64,000 nt of DNA, taken from JBDRHL01 sp043816955. GTDB lineage: Bacteria; Planctomycetota; Phycisphaerae; Sedimentisphaerales; CAYZTY01. Below, piece by piece: positions 56,079 to 64,000 of the stretch (position 1 is the first letter of the stretch; each line of letters opens with the position of its first letter). Under the pieces are notes generated by a model. The model was not told the origin of the DNA. It did no database searches and saw only the letters and a program-made list of their open reading frames with translations. The stretch spans positions 1 to 64,000 of the forward strand of contig JBDRHL010000221.1 in the NCBI GenBank assembly GCA_043816955.1, given 5' to 3'. The position numbers were made by a program, and so were the translations under genes.

Positions 56079-59000
56079 TTACACCGGCATACTGCCGCCA
56101 AGACGCTTCTTCTCAAGCTGGATATTCAATCCAAGACCACGTATCTCATTGCACAGAACATCAAAAGATATCGGTGTGCCCGCCTCCAGGGTATTCTCAC
56201 CTTTCACCATCGACTCGTAAATCTTCGTACGACCTTCCACATCGTCACTCTTGACCGTCAGAAGTTCCTGAAGAGTATACGCTGCTCCATAACCTTCCAA
56301 TGCCCACACCTCCATCTCGCCGAATCGCTGCCCGCCCGTCCGCGCCTTGCCCCCAAGAGGCTGCTGGGTGATTAGACTGTAAGGACCCGTCGCACGCGCG
56401 TGAATCTTGTCATCTACAAGGTGATGCAGCTTCATCATGTAAATATAACCAACCGTACCCTTCTGGCTGAACGCCTCGCCGGTTCTACCGTCGTATAACT
56501 GAGTCTTTAAGCTCGGCGGAATATTTACAAACAACTCATCCGGAGCCGGCGGCTCAATAACTTCCTTCTGGCTGAACGCCTCACCTGTTCTGCCGTCATA
56601 TAACTGAGTCTTTAAGCTCGGCGGAATATTTACAAACAACTCATCCGGAGGCGGCAGCTCAACTGCTTTCTCTTTCATTAGGATATCTCTAACCTTTTTA
56701 CGTAAATTATCATTTGGTGGCATTGTCTTCTGGTTATTATCATAATAATGGCTTTTCATTCGTCCATAAAGACCTTCCCCACTCCTCTCACCAGCGATGC
56801 CAACATAAATGATCTTTTCATTTTGTTGTTCCCGAAAAATATAAACGCCGGGCTTCTTAAAATCTTCACGGTATTCCTTAGCAGCATCTTCAGGTTTAAT
56901 ATAAAATTTGCGTTTTTCTAATGCTTTCTCAAAAATAGAATAGAAAGGAGAAACTTTTTTAGCTTCTTTCTCCCAATCATCAATATTTTTATATTTTTTC
57001 GGTTTTTCATCATTTAGATCAGGTGTAAACTTAAGAATAAGACCATCTTCAACATGCAACAATATCCCCTTCAAATCTGTATCGTTGCTTCTTCGCCTCC
57101 CTTTATCCAAAACTTTCTCCAATTTGTCCCAAAGGTCTTTTTCTTTTGATCCGTCCTCCGACAGTTGCACAGGAATGCAAGAAAATTCCCAATTCTTTGA
57201 CATATAGTTTGAAATATCATCTTGCGAAATCTCCCATTTATACATTGCCACTCGTCTTTTCATATGCTCATTTGCTTCGGCAGTCAGCTTTTTGATATCA
57301 TCTTCTGTCGCACCGTCAAAATCTGATTTCTTGCTCTCCTCAGTCACATAACCAAACTTCAATGATTTTTCAATATCTTCTTTCCTGTTACAAAAATCAT
57401 CCATCCAACTATTCAACAAGTTAGAATCCGTTCCTTTACCTTCTGTACCATAGTTGCCATCTAATCCGAAATGATATCCTAGTCTTATTCGAAGACCTTG
57501 AGCACTTGGATTTTTAGCCTTTTCCTCACCTGACAAGCCGATATATCCTTCATTAATTTTACCATTAACTGGTCGGAAAAAGTAAATTCCTTGTGGTCCT
57601 TTGTCTTCTTTTCCACCTAAATCCTTCTGAGTCTTCACATATTTGCGATACTCCTCAAGATTATCACGTCTAATCCATCCCGAACTCTCGATTTCATTCA
57701 CGCAACGTGTAAAAAGATTGTCCAATTTTTCACTAGAACGAAAGATTTCGTCCAGTTTTGCTACAATTTTCGTCTTCTCTGCCTTATTAAATCGAGGAAT
57801 ATCCTTCCCAGAATCGGGATATGTATGTGTAAGTTTTTCTTCAAGGGCCTGAAGTTCTTGCTCGCTTAAATATTTACCATCTTCGTCTGTGCGCACGTAC
57901 TTAAATTCCATACCCGGGAAATTAACTTCAAATCCCCGAACCCCCTCAATATATATTTTGCGAAGCCATTTATAATTCTCCTCTTTGTCTTTGAATTCTT
58001 TATTTAAAAATTCCCACCGCGCTTCCCCCCTATTTTCAAGCGAAGAAGACTTAGACAAAAGTTCCTTAATAAACGCAACCTTATCTTCCTCAAGATAAGA
58101 GCTCTCTGATTTCTTGCTCTCCTCAGTCACATAACCAAACTTCAAAGACCGAGTTTTCATATGCTCATTCGCTTCGGCAGTCAGCTTTTTGATATCATCT
58201 TCTGTAGCCCCGTCAAAAACCGATGTCATCGCACTGAAGCCAAGAACCTTCGCCGCCCACCCAAGATGTGTCTCAAGAATCTGACCAACGTTCATACGGC
58301 TCGGCACACCAAGAGGATTCAGCAATATATCCACGCTCGTCCCGTCTTCCAGGAACGGCATGTCTTCTTCAGGCATTATACGGGCAATCACCCCCTTGTT
58401 CCCGTGACGGCCCGCCATCTTGTCACCTATCGACAACTGACGTTTCGTCGCAACATAAATCTTCACCATCTCAAGAACACCGCTCGGCAGTTCATCACCA
58501 TGTTTCATCCGTTCCAGCTTACGGCCCTTTTCTTCCTGAATTTCACGAAGTTTCACCCAGTATTTATCAACTATCTTCTGGACGTCCTCGCGCGCCGAGG
58601 CAGGCTTCACCCACGATATGTCAAAATTCTCAATCTGCTCATAAATTACGTCTTCATCCTCGCTCGCGCCAACCTTCTGACGCGTCGACGGATCCACCAC
58701 GTTCACCTCGAATTTCTCGCTTATCACATCCATCATCTGCTGGAATATCCCGATCTCACGGCCCTTCATCTCCTTCTCGTAGCTCTTCATCTCAACCTTT
58801 AGCTTCTGCTGCTGCTCTTCACTGCCTGCCCCGCGACGCGTAAATCGCTTCGTCTTGATGACAAAACCTTCGTATCCGCTTGGAATCTCAAGAGAATCAT
58901 TCTTCACATCCTCTCCCGCCCGGCCAAAAATCGCGTGCAAAAGCTTCTCTTCCGGCGTAAGTTCCGTCTTGCTCTTCGGAGATACCTTGCCGACCAGAAT

Positions 59001-61406
59001 ATCACCCGCGCTAACACGCGTCCCCTCCCGGACAATGCCGCTCTCATCAAGGTTGCGCAGCATCTTCTCGCTTACATTCGGTATATCCCGCGTAAACTCC
59101 TCACGGCCCAGCTTCGTCTCACGAATTTCAACTGTAAACTCATCGATATGAATGCTCGTAAACGCGTCGTTACGAACAAGCTTCTCATTCATCAGTATGG
59201 CATCCTCGAAGTTGTACCCGTCAAACGGAACAAACGCCACAAGAACATTCTTGCCGAGAGCAAGCACCCCTTCAGCCGTGCCACCGCCGTCTGCTATAAT
59301 CTGACCCTTCTTTACCTTCTCCCCAGGCTTCACCACAGGATGCTGATTCAGACACGTACGCTCATTCAAACCAACAAATTTCTCCAGAACATACTCGTCT
59401 GTCCCGTTGATTACAATATGAGCTGCGTCAACTTCCGTAATTACTCCCGCATTCTCCGCTCGAACAACCATGCTCGAATTCTGCGCAATATGCTTCTCCA
59501 TCCCCGTACCCACTAGCGGAGCTTCTGTCTTCAAAAGCGGAACTGCCTGACGCTGCATGTTGGAGCCCATCAATGCGCGGTTCGCATCATCATGCTCAAG
59601 AAACGGAATCAATGATGCTGAAATTCCGACTATCTGCTTCGGAGATATATCGACATACTCTATCTCACTGCTGTCAACCTGCGCAAGGTCCGCCTGCTTC
59701 CGCGCAAGAACCAGCCCTTCCACAAGCTTACCCGTCTTGCTGTCAACCACACTCGGCGGTGCAAATACCGCATGCATCTCCTCATCCGCGCGAAGATACG
59801 CAACTTCATCGCTGACCTTGCCGTTCTTAACCTTCCGGTAAGGCGTAATCAGAAAACCATATTCATCAATTGACGCAAAAATACCAAGCGATGCGATCAA
59901 CCCGATGTTCGTTCCTTCCGGCGTCTCTATCGGGCATATCCTGCCGTAATGGCTGATATGAACGTCACGAACCTCAAACCCCGCACGTTTGCGGTTCAGT
60001 CCGCCAGGCCCAAGCGCCGACAGCCGACGCTCATGAGTCAACTGACTCAAAGCATTCGTCTGGTCAACCACCTGACTCAGCTCGCCTCGCCCGAAGAAAT
60101 ATTCAATACTGCTTGAAACACTCTTGGAATTCACAAGGTCCGCTATGCGAACAAGCTGCTCCGGATCCTTCATACTCATACGTTCCTGAACCATCCGCCT
60201 CAGCTTCAAAAGACCCTTGCGAATCTCATCCGCCGCCAGCTCGTCTATCGTACGAAGACGCCTGTTGCCAAGGTGGTCAATATCGTCAACCTCACCCTGA
60301 TTGTCCCGAAGCCCGACAATATACCTCAGCGTATTCAGAAAGTCCTCCGGACGCAGCGTCATCTCATCTTCACTTACCTCCTGCCCGAACTTCCGGTTTA
60401 CTCGGAAACGCCCGACCTTGCCTAGCCGATACCTGTTGGCGTCATAGAATTTCTCCTCGAACAGCGTCTTGGCCTTATCAATATTCGGAGGATTACCAGG
60501 CCGAAGCCTTGAATATATCTTCAGTAGCGCATCCTCGCGATTCTCACAGCCGTCCTGAGAAAGAGTATTCAGAATCAACACATCCTCGACATCTTCGATC
60601 ACTTCCACACTCTTCAGGCTGCTCGACTCAATCTGATGTGCTTTCTCACCGATCTGGCTGCCTGCTTCAACAAGAATCTCCCCCGTCTCAGTGTCCACGA
60701 TCGGACCAACCGCCCACATCGTCGGATCAAGGTTCCGGACCGCTGCTGTTTTCGTCTTGTAAAACAGCCGGATTATCTGCTCGGTTGTGCTGAAAGCATC
60801 ATCCATCGCACGAAGAAATACCGTCGCGAATATCTTGCTCGACTGGTCTATTCGAACAACTATATCGTCTTTCTTCGTCACCCCTATCTCTATCCAGCTG
60901 CCGCGCTCCGGAATAACACGACCGCCGTGAAGAATCCGGTCGCCTTCCTTGCTCTCTATCATGAAATCTACGCCCGGACTCCGGTGAAGTTGATTCACTA
61001 TGACACGCTCCGCACCGTTGATGATAAACTCACCTCCACCGATCATCACCGGTATCTCACCAAGATATATCCACTGCTCCCCAATGTCGTCGCCTTCTTG
61101 ACGCTTAAGCCGGCAGCATATCTTCAGCGGATAGCCATAGGTCAAATGAAGCTCTCGGCACTCATGGACACTGTAACGAGGCTTTTCCAGCTCATAGCCG
61201 ATATATTCAAGAACCATGCTCTTGTCATAGCTCTGTATCGGAAACACCTCTCGCATCAAAGCCTCAAGACCGGAGTTCTTGCGCTTCTGATAGGAAACGC
61301 GAGGCTGAAGAAAACGCTCGTAGCTGTCTCGTTGTATCCGGATCAAATCCGGTATCTCAATCGCATCACCCAACTTACTGAAGTCTCGAATCGGTCTGGA
61401 ACTCAT
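56079..61406 (-). CDS. rpoB: RNA polymerase subunit beta with in-frame GIY-YIG insertion
   Basis: 1775 codons, against about 1180-1400 in most bacteria. Normal beta sequence runs to about residue 1085, including the rifampicin region (RGELSQVVDQTNALSQLTHE, 440-459), and GDKMAGRHGNKG at 994-1005. It resumes with SLKTQLYDGRTGEAF, GYIYMMKLHHLVDDKIHAR and GGQRFGEMEVWALEGYGAA to the end. Between them lie about 500 residues not found in beta: a Lys/Glu-rich segment, a GIY-YIG-like motif (GIY 1273-1275, YIG 1288-1290, R1306, H1312), a repeat of host sequence, a second segment, and another GIY-YIG-like motif (GVY 1520-1522, YVG 1534-1536, R1549, H1553). The insertion is in frame without stops. I see no intein-type Cys/Ser start or His-Asn end, so removal by splicing is not supported. 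As an essential gene the product should be functional; whether the insertion is kept in the mature protein is unknown. Confidence 0.95.
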   Translation of the reverse strand: MSSRPIRDFSKLGDAIEIPDLIRIQRDSYERFLQPRVSYQKRKNSGLEALMREVFPIQSYDKSMVLEYIGYELEKPRYSVHECRELHLTYGYPLKICCRLKRQEGDDIGEQWIYLGEIPVMIGGGEFIINGAERVIVNQLHRSPGVDFMIESKEGDRILHGGRVIPERGSWIEIGVTKKDDIVVRIDQSSKIFATVFLRAMDDAFSTTEQIIRLFYKTKTAAVRNLDPTMWAVGPIVDTETGEILVEAGSQIGEKAHQIESSSLKSVEVIEDVEDVLILNTLSQDGCENREDALLKIYSRLRPGNPPNIDKAKTLFEEKFYDANRYRLGKVGRFRVNRKFGQEVSEDEMTLRPEDFLNTLRYIVGLRDNQGEVDDIDHLGNRRLRTIDELAADEIRKGLLKLRRMVQERMSMKDPEQLVRIADLVNSKSVSSSIEYFFGRGELSQVVDQTNALSQLTHERRLSALGPGGLNRKRAGFEVRDVHISHYGRICPIETPEGTNIGLIASLGIFASIDEYGFLITPYRKVKNGKVSDEVAYLRADEEMHAVFAPPSVVDSKTGKLVEGLVLARKQADLAQVDSSEIEYVDISPKQIVGISASLIPFLEHDDANRALMGSNMQRQAVPLLKTEAPLVGTGMEKHIAQNSSMVVRAENAGVITEVDAAHIVINGTDEYVLEKFVGLNERTCLNQHPVVKPGEKVKKGQIIADGGGTAEGVLALGKNVLVAFVPFDGYNFEDAILMNEKLVRNDAFTSIHIDEFTVEIRETKLGREEFTRDIPNVSEKMLRNLDESGIVREGTRVSAGDILVGKVSPKSKTELTPEEKLLHAIFGRAGEDVKNDSLEIPSGYEGFVIKTKRFTRRGAGSEEQQQKLKVEMKSYEKEMKGREIGIFQQMMDVISEKFEVNVVDPSTRQKVGASEDEDVIYEQIENFDISWVKPASAREDVQKIVDKYWVKLREIQEEKGRKLERMKHGDELPSGVLEMVKIYVATKRQLSIGDKMAGRHGNKGVIARIMPEEDMPFLEDGTSVDILLNPLGVPSRMNVGQILETHLGWAAKVLGFSAMTSVFDGATEDDIKKLTAEANEHMKTRSLKFGYVTEESKKSESSYLEEDKVAFIKELLSKSSSLENRGEARWEFLNKEFKDKEENYKWLRKIYIEGVRGFEVNFPGMEFKYVRTDEDGKYLSEQELQALEEKLTHTYPDSGKDIPRFNKAEKTKIVAKLDEIFRSSEKLDNLFTRCVNEIESSGWIRRDNLEEYRKYVKTQKDLGGKEDKGPQGIYFFRPVNGKINEGYIGLSGEEKAKNPSAQGLRIRLGYHFGLDGNYGTEGKGTDSNLLNSWMDDFCNRKEDIEKSLKFGYVTEESKKSDFDGATEDDIKKLTAEANEHMKRRVAMYKWEISQDDISNYMSKNWEFSCIPVQLSEDGSKEKDLWDKLEKVLDKGRRRSNDTDLKGILLHVEDGLILKFTPDLNDEKPKKYKNIDDWEKEAKKVSPFYSIFEKALEKRKFYIKPEDAAKEYREDFKKPGVYIFREQQNEKIIYVGIAGERSGEGLYGRMKSHYYDNNQKTMPPNDNLRKKVRDILMKEKAVELPPPDELFVNIPPSLKTQLYDGRTGEAFSQKEVIEPPAPDELFVNIPPSLKTQLYDGRTGEAFSQKGTVGYIYMMKLHHLVDDKIHARATGPYSLITQQPLGGKARTGGQRFGEMEVWALEGYGAAYTLQELLTVKSDDVEGRTKIYESMVKGENTLEAGTPISFDVLCNEIRGLGLNIQLEKKRLGGSMPV
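56461..56550 (-). repeat. rpoB repeat Z, distal copy
   Basis: 90 bp coding for DELFVNIPPSLKTQLYDGRT and the following EAFSQK. It differs from 56566-56655 at five positions. This copy continues into the normal beta C-terminus. Confidence 0.9.
56566..56655 (-). repeat. rpoB repeat Z, proximal copy
   Basis: Tandem partner of 56461-56550, offset by 105 bp (35 codons). The DNA between the copies codes for a short EVIEPP linker. Confidence 0.9.
57257..57320 (-). repeat. rpoB repeat X, inner copy
   Basis: Codes for FDGATEDDIKKLTAEANEHM inside the insertion; about 4 differences from the outer copy at 58154-58218. Confidence 0.9.
57322..57362 (-). repeat. rpoB repeat Y, inner copy
   Basis: 41 bp identical to 58105-58145, coding for LKFGYVTEESKKS. 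Here Y precedes X in the reading direction, the reverse of the outer pair. Confidence 0.9.
58105..58145 (-). repeat. rpoB repeat Y, outer copy
   Basis: 41 bp identical to 57322-57362. It directly precedes the first foreign segment. Confidence 0.9.
58154..58218 (-). repeat. rpoB repeat X, outer copy
   Basis: Codes for FDGATEDDIKKLTAEANEHM in the normal beta context (after TSV); this is the host original of repeat X. Confidence 0.9.
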
Positions 61407-61509
61407 CAGATCACTCTCCAGCTATAGATAACGATTCCCCCACGTTTATATCTTCGCTGCTTCCAATTTCTCACAAATTCAAAACAGAACACCAACCTCA
61501 ACAATTCTG

Positions 61510-61938
61510 CTATACAACCTCAGCCGTCGCGCCAGCCGCCTCCAGCTGCTGCTTGATCGTTTCAGCTTCCTCCTTGCTTACTCCCTCCTTCACTGCCTTC
61601 GGCGAACTGTCAACAAGGTCTTTCGCTTCTTTCAGACCAAGACCTGTAATCGCCCGAACTTCCTTGATCACCTGGATCTTCTTGTCTCCTATTGCCTTCA
61701 GGATAACGTTGAAGCTCGTCTGTTCAACCTCAGTTTCACCTTCTCCACCGCCGCTCGCCGGACCTGCCGCCATCACCGCACCGCCAGCCGCAGGTTCTAT
61801 ACCGTATTCATCCTTCAGATAATCCCCTAGCTCCTTGGCCTGCATTAACGTCAAACCAACGATCTTGTCACCGATCTCCTTAATCTCGGCACTCCAGCTT
61901 TTACGTTCCTGGCTCGCAACTGATTGCTCTTCTGACAT
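61510..61938 (-). CDS. rplL: 50S ribosomal protein L7/L12
   Basis: 142 residues. N-terminal dimer domain (IVGLTLMQAKELGDYLKDEY), Ala/Gly hinge at about 51-68, and the C-terminal domain with AITGLGLKEAKDLVDSSPK for factor binding. The N-terminus is extended by about 15 residues against E. coli. Confidence 0.96.
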   Translation of the reverse strand: MSEEQSVASQERKSWSAEIKEIGDKIVGLTLMQAKELGDYLKDEYGIEPAAGGAVMAAGPASGGGEGETEVEQTSFNVILKAIGDKKIQVIKEVRAITGLGLKEAKDLVDSSPKAVKEGVSKEEAETIKQQLEAAGATAEVV

Positions 61939-61976
61939 TATATCTGCTCCTGTATCTTTCTTCGCTTCCCGGTAGC

Positions 61977-61994
61977 CGGAACTACGCCGTTCCG
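61977..61994 (-). promoter_or_regulatory. Hairpin in the rplJ-rplL gap
   Basis: CGGAAC and GTTCCG form a 6-bp stem about 38 bases before rplL. The 139-bp gap is longer than most in this block, so a partial terminator or processing site that adjusts the L10:L12 ratio is possible. Weak evidence. Confidence 0.3.
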
Positions 61995-62077
61995 TTTTAA
62001 CCCTTTAACGGGGCAGCCGCAAAGCTCTTGTTAAATATTCAAAAAAACTGTCCTGCTATCCGGCCACAGATCAAATC

Positions 62078-62608
62078 TCATGCTGCCTCTTTGGCCTTAC
62101 CCTTATCTATAATCGTCTTGATGCAACCTGCAATAATACCAGCAGGACCCATTATCGCACCGCACACCCGCTTGCCCGGACTATTTGCAAGAATCACTAT
62201 CCTGCCCTGAAGTTCAACCCTGCTCGGCATCTTGGACAATTCAACCGCGCCATTGGCGTCAAGCACCGCCCCCTCAAGGTACGCGCCCTTCAGTTCAACC
62301 GCCTTCAATCGCTTGCTCCAGGCCGCCATCTCCTTCGCTATGTCTACAACGCTGTCACCTCCGTAAGCCACCGAACAAGGCCCGCTCAACAGAGAACACG
62401 CACCTGCCATACCCAGACTCCCGAACGCCTTCTTCGCAAGCGAATTCTTCAACATCAAAAGCCGGATGTTCTTTTTCTTCAGCTCTCCGCGCATCTGGTT
62501 GTTCTCGTTGCCCGTTACACCTTTCGTGCTCACAACCACAAAGTCACTTACCCCTTTCAGACGTCCTGCTATCTCATCTTCCAGAAGTTTCTTCACATAT
62601 CTGCTCAT
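62078..62608 (-). CDS. rplJ: 50S ribosomal protein L10
   Basis: 176 residues; N-terminal 23S-binding part (FVVVSTKGVTGNENNQMRGE, LKKKNIRLLMLKNSLAKKAF) and a C-terminal helix that anchors L12. Known in other bacteria to repress its own operon with L12. Confidence 0.95.
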   Translation of the reverse strand: MSRYVKKLLEDEIAGRLKGVSDFVVVSTKGVTGNENNQMRGELKKKNIRLLMLKNSLAKKAFGSLGMAGACSLLSGPCSVAYGGDSVVDIAKEMAAWSKRLKAVELKGAYLEGAVLDANGAVELSKMPSRVELQGRIVILANSPGKRVCGAIMGPAGIIAGCIKTIIDKGKAKEAA

Positions 62609-62653
62609 ATTACCACCTGATAATTCAGTCCAGAAAAATCAAAACAATCCACC

Positions 62654-63334
62654 TTAAGACACTGCCACCGCTACACCAGGACTCATCGTCGTGCTTAAAA
62701 CCACATTCTTCAGATATGTCCCTTTTGAAGATACAGGACGTATCCGTTTGATATGATTCAAAAACGCTTCTGTATTCTCAACTAGCTGTTTCTCATCGAA
62801 ACTATGCTTGCCCACAACAACATGTACGTTACCGCCGGCATCGTTGCGAAACTCGATCTTACCCGCGGTAAATTCCCGAACCGCTGTAACAACATCGCCC
62901 GTAACAGTGCCGTTCTTCGGCGATGGCATCTTGCCCTGTGGACCAAGAATACGACCCAGCTTGCCCACCTTACCCATCACCTTCGTAGAGGCAACTGCAA
63001 CATCAAAATCCATCCAGCCGCCATTCACCTTCGAAATCAGTTCATCTACTCCTGCCTCAATAGCTCCTGCCTTTTTCGCCGCCTCTGCTTCACTCTCCTC
63101 GCAAAATGCAATCACTCTCTTCTGCTTGCCGATCCCGTGGGGAAGACTGAGCGAACCGCGAACCAGTTGCTCCGCCTGCCGGGGATCGATACCCAGATGT
63201 ACTACACATTCAACACTCTGATCAAACTTCGTCGGCGAAAACAACTTAATCTGCTTGACTGCCTCAGCAAGAGATACCGTCTCACGTTTCAAGCCTTCCA
63301 ATTCCTTCCTGTAACGTTTGCTCCTGTGTCTCAT
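62654..63334 (-). CDS. rplA: 50S ribosomal protein L1
   Basis: 226 residues; KFDQSVECVVHLGIDPRQAE, RGSLSLPHGIGK and GPQGKMPSPKNGTVTGDV are typical. Forms the E-site stalk. The 109-bp gap to rplK is longer than the usual few bases and could hold an L1 operator, which I cannot demonstrate. Confidence 0.96.
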   Translation of the reverse strand: MRHRSKRYRKELEGLKRETVSLAEAVKQIKLFSPTKFDQSVECVVHLGIDPRQAEQLVRGSLSLPHGIGKQKRVIAFCEESEAEAAKKAGAIEAGVDELISKVNGGWMDFDVAVASTKVMGKVGKLGRILGPQGKMPSPKNGTVTGDVVTAVREFTAGKIEFRNDAGGNVHVVVGKHSFDEKQLVENTEAFLNHIKRIRPVSSKGTYLKNVVLSTTMSPGVAVAVS

Positions 63335-63443
63335 CCAAAAACCTCGCGAATTAATTAAAATCTATCGCTCCCACTCTATGCCGTGGTCAGCATAAAATTA
63401 CCTTACACCAGACCGGCAAGGCCGTCGCTTTTTTCCTCCGCTT

Positions 63444-63869
63444 TTACCCTTCTATCTCGACTCCCATGCTCCGGGCCGTCCCCTCGATTATCCTCTCCGC
63501 CTGCTCGATATCGTATGCGTTAAGATCCTCAAACTTCGTCTGAGCTATCTTGCGAATCTGTTCACGGGTTACCTTGCCCGCCTTGTCCTTATTCGGAACC
63601 CCGCTGCCCTTGGCTATCTGAGCCGCCTCCTTCAAAAGAACTGCTGCAGGCGGACTTTTAACCTCGAAACTAAAGCTCTTATCGCCGTACACACTTATCA
63701 CCACGGGAACTATCATACCGTTCAGTTCTTTCGTACGCTCATTGAACTGAGATACAAACTGCCCGATATTCACCCCGTGTTGACCTAACGCAGGCCCGAT
63801 CGGTGGAGCAGGCGTCGCCTGGCCGCCGGGAGCCTGAAGTTTTATCTGCTTAACAACCTCTTTTGCCAT
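63444..63869 (-). CDS. rplK: 50S ribosomal protein L11
   Basis: 141 residues from ATG 63869 (MAKEVVKQIKLQAPGGQATP), with GGAAA upstream; a start at 63899 would overlap nusG and is rejected. PPIGPALGQHGVNIGQFVSQ and the RSMGVEIEG ending identify L11. Confidence 0.97.
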   Translation of the reverse strand: MAKEVVKQIKLQAPGGQATPAPPIGPALGQHGVNIGQFVSQFNERTKELNGMIVPVVISVYGDKSFSFEVKSPPAAVLLKEAAQIAKGSGVPNKDKAGKVTREQIRKIAQTKFEDLNAYDIEQAERIIEGTARSMGVEIEG

Positions 63870-63895
63870 TCGTTTTCCTTGCTTTCCCGCAAAAA

Positions 63896-64000
63896 TCAAA
63901 TCTTCTCAATCTGCCAGTACTCGATATCCAGCGGTGTGCTCCGGCCGAATATTGTCACTATCACACGAACGAAACCACGCTCACTGTCGATCGAATCAAC
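63896..64000 (-). CDS. nusG: Transcription antitermination protein NusG, C-terminal end only
   Basis: The last 34 codons are visible, ending in VRVIVTIFGRSTPLDIEYWQ and a TGA stop. The pattern is that of the NusG KOW domain C-terminus, and nusG normally precedes rplK. The rest lies beyond the right edge. Confidence 0.88.
   Translation of the reverse strand, partial: VDSIDSERGFVRVIVTIFGRSTPLDIEYWQIEKI

Larger units (their letters stand above)
56658..58103 (-). mobile_element. In-frame insertion in rpoB with two GIY-YIG-like domains
   Basis: Covers rpoB residues about 1102-1583. It is A/T-richer than the surrounding rpoB and rich in Lys, Glu and Asp codons. It contains a GIY-YIG-like domain at about 57369-57599 and a second at about 56667-56855, plus an internal copy of the host-like segments X and Y. 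GIY-YIG is the nuclease fold of many homing endonucleases. Classification as a mobile element is inferred from these features; no splice sites or known element name can be given. Confidence 0.6.

Noticed and set aside
56658..58103. Intein in rpoB
   Set aside because: No Cys/Ser at a plausible N-terminal junction with block A pattern, no His-Asn followed by Cys/Ser/Thr at the end, and the flanks are duplicated host sequence, which inteins do not make.
56658..58103. Group I or II intron in rpoB
   Set aside because: The reading frame is open through the whole insertion and shows protein-like domains; an intron would normally contain stops outside its own ORF.

Overview
The window reads as a chromosome segment of a planctomycete, most likely of the Phycisphaerae/Sedimentisphaerales kind. 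The pointers are secreted proteins with FGE-like (SUMF1-fold) modules, a dockerin-like tail, DUF4838 and MlrC-type genes in a sugar operon, and a ribosomal protein L22 with an N-terminal helix-turn-helix-like extension. This is inferred from gene content, not from a phylogeny.

Left half (1-31.65 kb, + strand): an accessory carbohydrate-use region. It opens with three secreted paralogues sharing an unrecognised, probably TIM-barrel, glycosidase-like domain. One carries three tandem FGE-like modules repeating every 888 bp. A GH36-like alpha-galactosidase follows, then an intact IS4/IS701-type insertion sequence (9684-11163) with perfect 17-bp inverted repeats and a 7-bp target duplication that ends at the start codon of the next gene. 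From 11171 to 28970 fifteen genes are packed with gaps of 39 bp or less, or overlaps: a beta-propeller glycosidase-like protein, an FGE-like protein, a sodium/solute symporter, an MlrC-like protein, a beta-hydroxyacid dehydrogenase, a fourth paralogue of the secreted family, a DegT aminotransferase, a DapA-family lyase, a split transketolase, two URO-D-like proteins, a fucose-isomerase-like protein, a TIM-barrel isomerase and a 2-hydroxyacid dehydrogenase. A degraded transposase and a DUF4838 protein end the region. Together they look like a hydrolysis, uptake, isomerisation, cleavage and reduction pathway for an unusual sugar or sugar acid; the substrate is not determined by the sequence.

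Right half (31.7-64 kb, - strand): initiator tRNA with promoter and terminator, a HIT protein, then one almost unbroken chain fusing the rpoBC, str, S10, spc and alpha operons: nusG-rplK-rplA-rplJ-rplL-rpoB-rpoC-rpsL-rpsG-fusA-rpsJ-rplC-rplD-rplW-rplB-rpsS-rplV-rpsC-rplP-rpmC-rpsQ-rplN-rplX-rplE-rpsZ-rpsH-rplF-rplR-rpsE-rplO-secY-adk-map-infA-rpmJ-rpsM-rpsK-rpsD-rpoA-rplQ-HIT. tuf and rpmD are absent from their usual places.

The most unusual object is rpoB (1775 codons). An in-frame insertion of about 1.45 kb with two GIY-YIG nuclease-like motifs sits in the conserved C-terminal part of the beta subunit, and pieces of the surrounding rpoB sequence are duplicated around it in an X-Y ... Y-X ... 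Z-Z arrangement. No intein splice motifs are visible. It looks like an undescribed type of in-frame selfish or homing-type insertion in an essential gene; an assembly artefact must be excluded.
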